From Chitinophagaceae bacterium (GTDB taxonomy: Bacteria; Bacteroidota; Bacteroidia; Chitinophagales; Chitinophagaceae): a DNA stretch of 64,000 nt. The translations under genes and the position numbers were made by a program. The DNA is taken from NCBI GenBank assembly GCA_003168265.1, contig PMSV01000013.1, positions 1 to 64,000 of the forward strand. The letters are read 5' to 3'. Under the pieces are notes generated by a model. It searched no databases and was not told the DNA's origin. It saw nothing but the letters and a program-made list of their open reading frames with translations. Shown one piece after another: positions 36,895-44,866 of the stretch; the stretch's first letter is position 1; every line of letters begins with the position of its first letter.

Positions 36895-37470
36895 TTAATT
36901 GAGCTGTGGGTCAATTGGATAATTTGCGAGCATCTCGAAATCTCCTCCCAGGTGCCGGAGGGCTTCTTTCCAGATCTCATCAATATTATTGTGGAAGATG
37001 AGCTTTCGGTTTGACATGACTGTTAACCAGGATTTTTCATTTAATTCATCGGTCAGTTGCCCCTTTCCCCAGCCGGAGTAACCGACAAAAAACCGGATAT
37101 TGTTCTCTTCAATTTTCCCCAACCTTATCTGTTCAATTGCAGCTTCAAAATCTCCTCCCCAGTAAATTCCGTCTGCAATCTTATTACCTCCAGGAATTTC
37201 TACGGGATTCTGATGTAAAAAGTGTAATGTATCCATTTGGACCGGTCCTCCATAGTAGACAGGGATCTTCAATCCCTCGGCTCCGGTTACCAATTCTTCC
37301 AGATGATGGTCAAAGCTTTTATTGAGAACAAAGCCAAAACTGCCCTCATGCTGGTGATCGCACAGAAAGACAACAGTTCGCAGAAAATTGGGGTCCTTCA
37401 GAAATGGATCGGCAATCAGCAGGACTCCGGGCGCTGGATTTTCCATTTTTTGAGTTTTTTCATTCGTCAT
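36895..37470 (-). CDS. yqgE: YqgE/AlgH family protein
   Basis: The 191-residue product belongs to the UPF0301 family. It shows PAPGVLLIADPFLKDPNFLR (about 12-31), VVFLCDHQHEGSFGFVLNKS (about 33-52), YYGGPVQMDTLHFLH (about 72-86), and FFVGYSGWGKGQLTDELN (about 127-144). The family has no proven biochemical role. A start eight codons later (MENPAPG) is possible. It is convergent with atpC, whose stop is eight bases away. Confidence 0.88.
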   Translation of the reverse strand: MTNEKTQKMENPAPGVLLIADPFLKDPNFLRTVVFLCDHQHEGSFGFVLNKSFDHHLEELVTGAEGLKIPVYYGGPVQMDTLHFLHQNPVEIPGGNKIADGIYWGGDFEAAIEQIRLGKIEENNIRFFVGYSGWGKGQLTDELNEKSWLTVMSNRKLIFHNNIDEIWKEALRHLGGDFEMLANYPIDPQLN

Positions 37471-37657
37471 CCTCCGGATGCATTTGTAATATAGGACAAT
37501 TCCCGGGATCAAAGGTTTTACCACGGATGTTAAGCCGAATTGCTTTTCTTTGTGAAACCCCTGTTAAAAAAACCGGCAGGACTGTACCGATTGCTAGCAA
37601 AGTTTGTTATGATTCAATAGATTTGCCGACTTGAAGAGTCCTGTTTAAAAGACGAAA

Positions 37658-38992
37658 GTGAAAAGAGTTTTTCCAATAATTATTGCGCTGATCACCATTT
37701 CATTACTCGGGATCATTTATATCCAGGTGAACTGGGTTTTGACGATGGAGGAAAACAAGCAGGAGGAATTCAAGCATAAACTGACGACCGGTGTGATGAC
37801 CGAGGTGGCTGGTGACCTGATGCGGCAAAAAAGTTTTGTTCCCAATGTCAATACCTTCCGTTTCCAACCGGGTCCGCTCTGGAGACCACCTGATATTGAA
37901 CTGATGAAAGCGCCGACGGTCGGACAATTATTTACCCAGGCCCAGCTAGAGGATCGCTTTCAAAAAGCTTTCGAAAAATACGGACTGGCCGGCACCAAAT
38001 TCGAATTTGCGGTGACTTCCAACATGAATATCGAAAGAATGTCCGGAAATTTCATGAAGGCATTCGAAGATTCATCCAATAAAGATAACCTGAGGCTTTT
38101 TCAATTATTGCAGCTCCCTAATGAGAATAGTTTTTCGGAAGCTGATGAGGCCCTGATTCTGATCGTCCCAAATATCAAACATATCGTACTCAAGCAGATG
38201 TATTGGAATTTCGCAGGAGTCATTTTCTTCACTCTGGTGATCATCGCTGCTTTCTTCATCACCATCAAAACCCTGCTAGATCAAAAGAAACTGAGTGAAA
38301 TCAAGAATGATTTCATCAATAACATGACGCACGAGTTCAAGACACCACTGGCGACAATTTCTCTCGCGGTAGATGCATTAAGAAATGAAAAGGTTGCACA
38401 GGACCGGAAGAAATCAGAGTATTTCAGTTCAATCATCAAGGAAGAGAACAAGCGGATGAACAAACAGGTGGAGACCATTCTACAGGCTGCTCTCATGGAT
38501 CGTCAGGAGATACAGCTCAATTTGCAACATGTTCATGCACACCAGGTCGTACAGGATGTGGCGGAAAATTTCAAATTACAGTTACAGGAGAAAAATGGAA
38601 GGGCAGAACTGAACCTGAACGCAAATAATGATTTATTAGAGGCGGATGAAGTGCATTTTACCAATATTATTTCCAATCTGTTTGATAATGCGATCAAGTA
38701 CTCGAACGATAACCTGGTGGTAAGGATCACGACGCACAATACCAAGAAGAACCTGATCATCCGCCTGGAAGACAATGGCATCGGAATGAGCAAGGAGACG
38801 CAGCGCAGGATATTTGAAAAATTCTATCGGGCGCACACCGGGAATGTTCATAACGTGAAGGGCTTCGGACTTGGATTGAGCTATGTGAAAACAATTGTTG
38901 ATGCTCATTTCGGAAAGATCAAGGTGGAAAGTACGGTGGGAAAGGGAACAGCGTTTACACTTGAATTTCCAGCCTTTAATTTGGCTTCCTGA
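37658..38992 (+). CDS. Two-pass sensor histidine kinase
   Basis: The 444-residue product begins at a GTG and has a membrane helix at about 5-25, a sensor domain of about 160 residues outside the membrane, and a second helix at about 188-207 (FAGVIFFTLVIIAAFFITI). The kinase core has the H box NNMTHEFKTPLATISLAVDA (about 224-243), the N box NIISNLFDNAIKYS (about 334-347), then DNGIGMS and GFGLGLSYV. It is a typical HPK1-type kinase. I see no response regulator next to it; queA follows on the opposite strand. In many Bacteroidota relatives the kinase is followed by an OmpR-type regulator gene, so its partner must be elsewhere. Confidence 0.9.
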   Translation: MKRVFPIIIALITISLLGIIYIQVNWVLTMEENKQEEFKHKLTTGVMTEVAGDLMRQKSFVPNVNTFRFQPGPLWRPPDIELMKAPTVGQLFTQAQLEDRFQKAFEKYGLAGTKFEFAVTSNMNIERMSGNFMKAFEDSSNKDNLRLFQLLQLPNENSFSEADEALILIVPNIKHIVLKQMYWNFAGVIFFTLVIIAAFFITIKTLLDQKKLSEIKNDFINNMTHEFKTPLATISLAVDALRNEKVAQDRKKSEYFSSIIKEENKRMNKQVETILQAALMDRQEIQLNLQHVHAHQVVQDVAENFKLQLQEKNGRAELNLNANNDLLEADEVHFTNIISNLFDNAIKYSNDNLVVRITTHNTKKNLIIRLEDNGIGMSKETQRRIFEKFYRAHTGNVHNVKGFGLGLSYVKTIVDAHFGKIKVESTVGKGTAFTLEFPAFNLAS

Positions 38993-39019
38993 ATTATTCC
39001 GTTCTGATTATTTTTCTGA

Positions 39020-40261
39020 TTATTTTTTTTGCGGAAATAGCAGGCATCCGTCTCCGTAACTCAGAAAGCGGAATTGATGGTACAGTGCAAATTGATAGAT
39101 TTTTCTCCAGTCATCCCCGACAAAGGCTGCTACAAGCAGCAAGAGTGTCGATTCCGGCTGATGAAAATTAGTAACCAGGGCTTTGGCGATCCTGAATTTA
39201 TAACCAGGAACAATGAGTAGGCTTGTCCAGGTTATCAAACTTGCCAGCTTTTGTTTTTCCATCCATGTTTTTAGAGCAGACAAAACGGCAATTGGATCAG
39301 GCGAGTTGCTTTTAGATTCATAGTATTCCCATTGTGTTACCTGCAGATCGGTCGATCGGATACGAGGATGAGCTATTGTGCGCAGACCAATCCAGTAAAG
39401 ACTCTCCAAAGTTCTGAGGGAGGTGGTTCCGATCGGAATGATCATATTGGAATTGCTGAGGGCTTGTTGCAGTTTTTCGATGAGATCTGTGCTGATCTCA
39501 ATGCTTTCGGCATGCATTGAATGCCCGGCCATGGTTTCGCTTTTTACCGGTAGAAATGTACCTGCTCCAACATGCAGGGTCAGGTCTGCGATTTTTATCT
39601 GCTTCTGATTCAGAGACTCGAAAAGTTGCGGCGTGAAATGAAGTCCGGCTGTTGGTGCAGCGACTGAGCCTTCCCGGTTTGCAAATACGGTTTGATACCG
39701 TTCTTTGTCAGACTGCTCAGTTTCTCTTTTCATATAGGGAGGAAGCGGGAGAACGCCTGCCAAATGCAGGATCTCTGAGAAGGGTAGCTTGCCAGGAGTC
39801 CAGTTTAATTCAATTTGAAAGTGATCATCGATCTTATTCATGTAATGGGCATTGAGGATGATTTCTCCACCGTTTGCGGAGATTTTTTTTTCAAGTATCT
39901 GTCCGGCCTTCCATTTGGATGCCCCACCGATAAGGCATCTCCAAACCACCTGGCCTTGTTTTGCCAATGCCGCAGCGATGCCCGCAGATTGATCATCGGG
40001 TTCGAGGCAAAATATTTCGATAATACCACCCGTCGGTTTTTGAAAAAGTAACCTGGCCTCTACTACACGGGTGTTGTTTCGCACAAGAAGGGAACCGGAA
40101 GGCAGGAATTCAGGCAGTGTTTTAAAAACCGCTTCAGAAATTTTTCTTTCACGGTATATCAATAATTTGGATTGGTCTCTTTCTGGTAAGGGGAATCGGG
40201 CAATGAGTTCTTCGGGTAAAGAGTAATCGTAGTCAAGTATGGAGATCGATTTTGGATCCAT
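39020..40261 (-). CDS. queA: tRNA S-adenosylmethionine:ribosyltransferase-isomerase
   Basis: The 413-residue product makes epoxyqueuosine from preQ1-tRNA using S-adenosylmethionine as ribosyl donor. It begins SILDYDYSLPEELIARFPLP (about 7-26), has LLVRNNTRVVEARLLFQKPTG (from about 58), LPLPPYMKRETEQSDKERYQ (about 171-190), then GSVAAPTAGLHFTPQLFESL (about 197-216) and LHVGAGTFLPVKSE (about 228-241), all QueA marks. The length is longer than the usual 350 residues because of an insertion near 315-345 before the final RIAKALVTNFHQPESTLLLL. It overlaps no neighbour and is followed on the same strand, upstream, by a DUF3052-like gene. Confidence 0.93.
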   Translation of the reverse strand: MDPKSISILDYDYSLPEELIARFPLPERDQSKLLIYRERKISEAVFKTLPEFLPSGSLLVRNNTRVVEARLLFQKPTGGIIEIFCLEPDDQSAGIAAALAKQGQVVWRCLIGGASKWKAGQILEKKISANGGEIILNAHYMNKIDDHFQIELNWTPGKLPFSEILHLAGVLPLPPYMKRETEQSDKERYQTVFANREGSVAAPTAGLHFTPQLFESLNQKQIKIADLTLHVGAGTFLPVKSETMAGHSMHAESIEISTDLIEKLQQALSNSNMIIPIGTTSLRTLESLYWIGLRTIAHPRIRSTDLQVTQWEYYESKSNSPDPIAVLSALKTWMEKQKLASLITWTSLLIVPGYKFRIAKALVTNFHQPESTLLLLVAAFVGDDWRKIYQFALYHQFRFLSYGDGCLLFPQKK

Positions 40262-40273
40262 TGATTTATTCGA

Positions 40274-40684
40274 TTATCTGGCGGCAAGGGGTACCACCAG
40301 TTTGAGACCGCTCCATTCCGCGCTCACGGCGCAAACTTTTATATCTACCAGCCCATTGCCGAGTGCAAATTTACGAATATGGTCTTCCGTTAGGTCGGTG
40401 GGAATGCCTGAACTTTTTTTATGCCAGGAAACCCAGATCAGGATTTGGGGGTTTGACGCAATGAGGGGCCGGAGTTTCGTCATTTCTGTTTCGTAGTGGT
40501 TTTTTGAATCAGAGAACAGATGAATGAAGTCCGGCATTTGACTGCGGGCGGCCAATTGATTGGAAATATCAGCCTCCAACCATTCGTAATATGCTTCCGG
40601 GGCATGGATCAATTTGATTTTCATTTCGGGTTTTATACCGAGTTTTTTAAGGAGAGGAGTTCCTGAATAACCAGGGATTGGCAT
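40274..40684 (-). CDS. DUF3052-like small protein
   Basis: The 136-residue product begins MPIPGYSGTPLLKKLGIKP, the typical start of DUF3052 proteins (a short conserved glycine/threonine turn followed by LGIK). Later it has DFIHLFSDSKNHYETEM (about 51-67) and LIWVSWHKKSSGIPTDLTED (about 82-101), the other conserved part. No catalytic motif is known. It lies directly upstream of queA on the same strand, with 12 bases between them, and is probably its operon partner. An earlier in-frame ATG at 40729 is less likely. Confidence 0.75.
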   Translation of the reverse strand: MPIPGYSGTPLLKKLGIKPEMKIKLIHAPEAYYEWLEADISNQLAARSQMPDFIHLFSDSKNHYETEMTKLRPLIASNPQILIWVSWHKKSSGIPTDLTEDHIRKFALGNGLVDIKVCAVSAEWSGLKLVVPLAAR

Positions 40685-40837
40685 AAGAATGATTTTTAAT
40701 GAGGGATTGCTAATACACAGGTTATCCACGCTAATTCACAAAGTATTCACTGTGATTTTGAGCAAATTTTACTATAACCCTTTATCAGCATAGGTCTTAT
40801 TAGAAAAAAAGTTGTGGAAAAATTAAAATGGTCGAAA

Positions 40838-40885
40838 TTTGATAATTCGGTGGAGAAATATGTTAATTTGTGGAGGTTTATGGAA
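40838..40885 (+). promoter_or_regulatory. dcw promoter with probable MraZ operator
   Basis: A promoter-like TTTG (40838-40841) and TTAATTTG (40863-40870, one mismatch to TAnnTTTG) are 21 bases apart. Overlying it are four five-base boxes at exactly 10-base steps: TGGAG (40851), TGTTA (40861), TGGAG (40871), TGGAA (40881). Known MraZ operators are direct repeats of TGGGN separated by five bases, so this looks like a lineage variant with TGGAN. MraZ bound here would cover the -7 element and the start site, repressing its own operon. mraZ begins 22 bases after the last box. Confidence 0.55.
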
Positions 40886-40906
40886 AAATTAAAATTTCAT
40901 TTATAA

Positions 40907-41362
40907 ATGGCTGGTTTTCTGGGTGAATATGATTGCACGTTGGACCCCAAGGGTCGTTTTCTTCTGCCTGCTAAATTCAAGGAGCAGTTGCAGGAAAATG
41001 AAAATTCCCAGTTTGTGGTCAATCGGGGTATGGATACCTGTCTTGGCTTGTACACCATTAGAGAGTGGCAACCGCTATTTGATCGGATTAACAAACTGAA
41101 TGATTTTGATACAAAAATACGGCGATTCAAGAGGTTTTTTCTAAATGGGGCGACGATGACCGAATTAGACTCGGCTGGGAGATTGCTGGTGCCGCAAACT
41201 CTGCGGGAATATGCCGGACTGGGAAAGGATATCACCCTGGTCTCGATGGGTAACAGACTCGAAATCTGGGATGTTAGTAAGTATAAAAAAGAGCTCTTTG
41301 AATCAATGACACAGGATGAATTCAGAGATGCGGCCGGTGATATCATGAAGGATATTTCTTAG
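40907..41362 (+). CDS. mraZ: Transcriptional regulator MraZ
   Basis: The 151-residue product has two AbrB-like half domains. The first has CTLDPKGRFLLPAKFKEQL (about 10-28), the DxKGR DNA-binding turn, and the second has ELDSAGRLLVPQTLREYAGL (about 85-104). MraZ is a ring-forming DNA-binding protein that controls the dcw cluster. Length is normal. It is the first gene of the cluster and its upstream region has a matching repeat array. Downstream it is separated from rsmH by 48 bases. Confidence 0.94.
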   Translation: MAGFLGEYDCTLDPKGRFLLPAKFKEQLQENENSQFVVNRGMDTCLGLYTIREWQPLFDRINKLNDFDTKIRRFKRFFLNGATMTELDSAGRLLVPQTLREYAGLGKDITLVSMGNRLEIWDVSKYKKELFESMTQDEFRDAAGDIMKDIS

Positions 41363-41410
41363 GCGCCGGTCCCATGCTTTGCGGGGTTGGAAATTGAACT
41401 GAAGGTCGCT

Positions 41411-42364
41411 ATGCAAAAGCAGGATGAAAATAAGGGCCACGGTAGTCCGGAAGAAAGTTCCGACGCTTACCACCGACCTGTCCTGCTGATGGAGGCCGTG
41501 GATGCATTGCAGGTTTCGCCGGATGGCGTTTATGTGGACTGTACGTTCGGGGGAGGAGGCCATTCGGGGGAAATTCTAAAGCGACTGGATAAAGGAGGGA
41601 GGCTTTTCGCATTTGATCAGGACAGCGATGCGCTGAAAAATGCAGTTTCTGATCTGAGGTTTGTATTTGTTCCTCACAATTTCAGACACCTAAGCCGTTT
41701 TTTGCGATTGCATAAGGTTGGCCAGGTTGACGGTATCCTGGCTGATTTAGGTGTAAGCAGCCATCAATTCGATGAGGCGGGTCGCGGTTTTTCTACCCGC
41801 TTTGAATCGGAGATGGATATGCGGATGGATCGCAGGCAGGAAAAGACGGCTTTTGATGTGGTGAACCAATATCCGGAATTGCAATTGCAAAAGATTTTTG
41901 AGCAGTATGGTGAGGTGACCAATGCCCGTACCCTGGCCAAAAGGATCGTCGAAATCCGGCGCAACTCATCTCTGAAGACTACAGCCAATTTCAAGCAAGC
42001 GCTGTATCCTGTGGTCAAAGGAAATCCTCATAAATACTTTGCCCAGGTATTTCAGGCTTTGCGCATAGAAGTCAATGATGAACTCGCTGCGCTGAAGGAA
42101 TTGTTGGAGCAGGCCAGAGGCCTGCTTCGACCAGGAGGCCGGATCGCCATCATTACTTTTCATTCGCTTGAAGACAGGATTGTCAAGATTTTTCTCAGGA
42201 AAGGAGATTTTGAAGAAACGCAGCCAGTTAACCCCTTCGCTCAAACCAGCACAGTACCTGCCTTTCGGCTTATAACCAAAAAGCCTGTTACGCCAGGAGG
42301 CAAAGAAATGAAAGAGAACCCGAGATCCCGTAGTGCAAAACTGAGGGTAGCTGAGAAATTATAA
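41411..42364 (+). CDS. rsmH: 16S rRNA (cytosine1402-N4)-methyltransferase RsmH
   Basis: The 317-residue product methylates C1402 of 16S rRNA. It shows AYHRPVLLMEAVDAL (about 19-33), motif I YVDCTFGGGGHSGEILKRL (about 42-60), DGILADLGVSSHQFDEAGRG (about 106-125), FSTRFESEMDMRMD (about 127-140) and GGRIAIITFHSLEDRIVKIF (about 236-255). The C-terminus has NPRSRSAKLRVAEK, a strong family sign. The ATG at 41411 is chosen over a TTG eight codons earlier. It is the second gene of the dcw cluster, also known as mraW. Confidence 0.96.
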   Translation: MQKQDENKGHGSPEESSDAYHRPVLLMEAVDALQVSPDGVYVDCTFGGGGHSGEILKRLDKGGRLFAFDQDSDALKNAVSDLRFVFVPHNFRHLSRFLRLHKVGQVDGILADLGVSSHQFDEAGRGFSTRFESEMDMRMDRRQEKTAFDVVNQYPELQLQKIFEQYGEVTNARTLAKRIVEIRRNSSLKTTANFKQALYPVVKGNPHKYFAQVFQALRIEVNDELAALKELLEQARGLLRPGGRIAIITFHSLEDRIVKIFLRKGDFEETQPVNPFAQTSTVPAFRLITKKPVTPGGKEMKENPRSRSAKLRVAEKL

Positions 42365-42393
42365 CCTTAAGTTCTTTTTATATTATACATGCG

Positions 42394-42714
42394 ATGAAAA
42401 AAGAATTGAAAAAAGAGTGGAAAAGCCTGATTAGCCATAAGTGGCTTGTGAAGAACCTTCCTTTCTTTTTATTTCTGACTGCGTTGGCTGTAATCTATAT
42501 CTATAATGGCCATTATGCAGACAAGACGATTCGCAATATCAACCAGGCAACAAAGGATTTGAAGGAAATGCAATACGAATATAAAACGCTGAAAAGTGAA
42601 GTGATGTTCCGGAGTAAGGAAAGCGAACTAGCCAAGGCTGTTGAGCCCTTCGGCCTAAGGGAATTGGAGGCACCACCAATTCAATTGAACGATAGTATCA
42701 TAGACGTTAAATAA
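42394..42714 (+). CDS. ftsL: FtsL-like cell division protein
   Basis: The 106-residue product has a short basic cytoplasmic part, one membrane helix at about 25-42 (FFLFLTALAVIYIYNG), and a periplasmic coiled coil (about 48-85: TIRNINQATKDLKEMQYEYK). This is the FtsL/DivIC layout. It is 27 residues shorter or longer than other FtsL proteins without clear homology, as usual for this fast-evolving protein. Its place between rsmH and ftsI is the main support. It should join FtsQ in the divisome. Confidence 0.85.
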   Translation: MKKELKKEWKSLISHKWLVKNLPFFLFLTALAVIYIYNGHYADKTIRNINQATKDLKEMQYEYKTLKSEVMFRSKESELAKAVEPFGLRELEAPPIQLNDSIIDVK

Positions 42715-42735
42715 TATCCGGATTCAGCCATTGTT

Positions 42736-44862
42736 ATGGAAATCAAAAGAGACATATTGTGGAGAGTGTACCTCTGTTTTTTGGGCATCGTGCTGCTTAG
42801 CGTGATCGTCCTCGGAAAGGTGGTATATATCCAACAAGCCCAGGGCGCCTACTGGAAAAAAGTGAGCGATAGCCTTCATCTTAAGCAAGTCCAACTGGAG
42901 GCGGAAAGGGGAACGATCTATAGCGAGAACGGAGAAATGCTAAGCAGTTCGATTCCTTTTTTCAACATATACATTGATTTCGGGGCAGATGGCCTGAGAG
43001 AGAAGAATGGGAAACGATTCAGAGAGAACCTGGATTCTCTCAGTATTTGCCTGGCCGCTTTGTTCCATGACCAGAAAGCAGTTGTTTACAGGAAGGAACT
43101 GCTAACCGGATACAAAGAAAATGACCGGTATTACGAATTGAAAAAGAATATCCCTTTCGACCAATATAAGAAGCTTCGGGATTTCCCCCTCGTAAGGTTG
43201 GGAAAGAATAAGAGTGGTTTCATCGCAGAAGAAGTCAATAAAAGACTGAATTCATTCGGATTATTGGCAAACAGGACTATCGGCCTGGCAAGGGATTCCA
43301 TGCATAATGTTGGTCTGGAAAAAGCCTATGATTCGAGCCTGAAAGGGGAAAATGGAACGAGGCTGGTTCGTTATATGGCCGCCGGAAATTTCGTACCGGT
43401 TGAAGGAGCCGAAATCGATCCTGAAAATGGAAAGGATATTGTTACGACCATTGATGTGAACATCCAGGACATCGCAGAAAATGCGCTGCTGAAAGCGATG
43501 ATCGGGAATGATGCGGAAACAGGCACCTGCATGCTGATGGAGGTTTCCACCGGAAAAATAAAGGCAATTGCCAATTTGGGTAAACAAAGCGATGGAAGTT
43601 ATTGGGAGGATTATAATTATGGTTTGAATGCTACGGAGCCTGGTTCCACTATTAAACTGGCTACCCTTCTTTCTGTGTTGAGCGAGGGGAAAACGGGACT
43701 GAATGATCTGGTGGAGGTAGGTAATGCCGGTAGGGACTGGGTGGGTGTGAGGATGGTGAATGATGCAGAAAAAATGCCCAAACCGGTGCTTACCGTTGAA
43801 GAATGTTTCGAACATAGTTCCAATGTCGGCATGAGCAAACTGGCTTATAAAACATTTGCGAGTCAGCCCGAAATTTTTTTAAGCTATCTACACAAATTTC
43901 ACCTTGACAGGCGCACAGGGATCGATCTGGCTGGGGAAGGGCGTCCCATCCTTCCAAAGATGAAGCACAATACGGAAGGCATAACAGATATGGTAACCAT
44001 GGCCTTTGGATATGCGATCCAGGTAACTCCTTTACAAACGCTGATGCTTTACAATTCGATGGCAAATAATGGAAAGATGATGAAGCCCTACCTGGTGAAC
44101 AGCATTCAAAGATTCGGCCAACCGGTGAAAGAGTTTATTCCCCAGGTTCTGGAGGAGCATGTCGCTGATGATAAGATTGTCCGGGAAGCACAGGAATGCA
44201 TGCATGCCGTTGTGCTGGAAGGGACCGGGAAAAAAGCATTTAAGGGTGCGCTCTATTCTGTGGCAGGCAAAACAGGAACGGCGCATGTGGCCGGTAAGGA
44301 TAGGTTTAACGGCAAATTCGGATATGATGCCGGCATATATCAGGCCACTTTCGTCGGGTATTTTCCTTTCGAAAAACCTCAATACACCTGCATCGTGTTG
44401 ATCCGTACGAAGGCTCATCCAAAACTCCATATGGGCGGGGAGGTGGCGGCACCGGTTTTCCGTGAGATCTCAGATAAACTTTATGCGCTGAATCCACAGA
44501 ATGGTAAAAGCCTGCCTGAAGCGAAGATCAGTAATGACAGCGCTGGTTTTTATTATGCCGGTCGGACGGGCGAGATCAAAGAAGTGACAAAGGCCCTGAA
44601 CCTGTATTATACGGATTCTGCTTATGACAGCGAGTGGGGAAGGCTATATAGAAGCCATATGGCAACGGTATTAAATAAGGAAAAGGTTATTAAACAAAAC
44701 ATGCCGGATGTAAAGGGAATGGGATTAAGGGATGCATTGTATCTACTAGAGAAAATGGACCTTAAAGTCGCTGTGATGGGTGCGGGCAAGGTCAGATTCC
44801 AGTCCTTGCAGCCAGGCATGCCGTTAGTAAAAAACGAGTCGGTTCGGATAGAGTTGAATTAA
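42736..44862 (+). CDS. ftsI: Penicillin-binding protein / division transpeptidase FtsI
   Basis: The 708-residue product cross-links septal peptidoglycan. It has a membrane helix at about 10-31, a pedestal domain with LEAERGTIYSENGEML (about 54-69), and a transpeptidase domain with SxxK at S304-K307 (GSTIKL), SSN at 361-363, and KTGT at 512-515. A PASTA domain follows at about 650-707 (MPDVKGMGLRDALYLLEKMD). PASTA domains on FtsI bind peptidoglycan fragments or lipid II and occur in some Bacteroidota. All catalytic residues are present. It overlaps nothing and is four bases before murE. Confidence 0.94.
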   Translation: MEIKRDILWRVYLCFLGIVLLSVIVLGKVVYIQQAQGAYWKKVSDSLHLKQVQLEAERGTIYSENGEMLSSSIPFFNIYIDFGADGLREKNGKRFRENLDSLSICLAALFHDQKAVVYRKELLTGYKENDRYYELKKNIPFDQYKKLRDFPLVRLGKNKSGFIAEEVNKRLNSFGLLANRTIGLARDSMHNVGLEKAYDSSLKGENGTRLVRYMAAGNFVPVEGAEIDPENGKDIVTTIDVNIQDIAENALLKAMIGNDAETGTCMLMEVSTGKIKAIANLGKQSDGSYWEDYNYGLNATEPGSTIKLATLLSVLSEGKTGLNDLVEVGNAGRDWVGVRMVNDAEKMPKPVLTVEECFEHSSNVGMSKLAYKTFASQPEIFLSYLHKFHLDRRTGIDLAGEGRPILPKMKHNTEGITDMVTMAFGYAIQVTPLQTLMLYNSMANNGKMMKPYLVNSIQRFGQPVKEFIPQVLEEHVADDKIVREAQECMHAVVLEGTGKKAFKGALYSVAGKTGTAHVAGKDRFNGKFGYDAGIYQATFVGYFPFEKPQYTCIVLIRTKAHPKLHMGGEVAAPVFREISDKLYALNPQNGKSLPEAKISNDSAGFYYAGRTGEIKEVTKALNLYYTDSAYDSEWGRLYRSHMATVLNKEKVIKQNMPDVKGMGLRDALYLLEKMDLKVAVMGAGKVRFQSLQPGMPLVKNESVRIELN

Positions 44863-44866
44863 TAAA

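Noticed and set aside
36890-36903. Palindrome CTCAATTAATTGAG between atpC and yqgE
   Set aside because: The stem would be AT-rich and without a loop, and there is no T-run, so it is not called a terminator.
37658-38992. A two-component pair with an adjacent response regulator
   Set aside because: No receiver or DNA-binding domain is encoded on either side; only the kinase is present.
39002-39025. A 12-base tandem repeat (TTCTGATTATTT twice) between the histidine kinase and queA
   Set aside because: It overlaps the queA stop and looks like simple slippage in a T-rich stretch; no function is suggested.
40722-40906. A DnaA-box-like TTATCCACG and an AT-rich stretch upstream of mraZ as a replication origin
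   Set aside because: Only one near-match to the box is present, the other GTGGAA motifs are better explained as MraZ-type repeats, and no dnaA or dnaN gene lies nearby.
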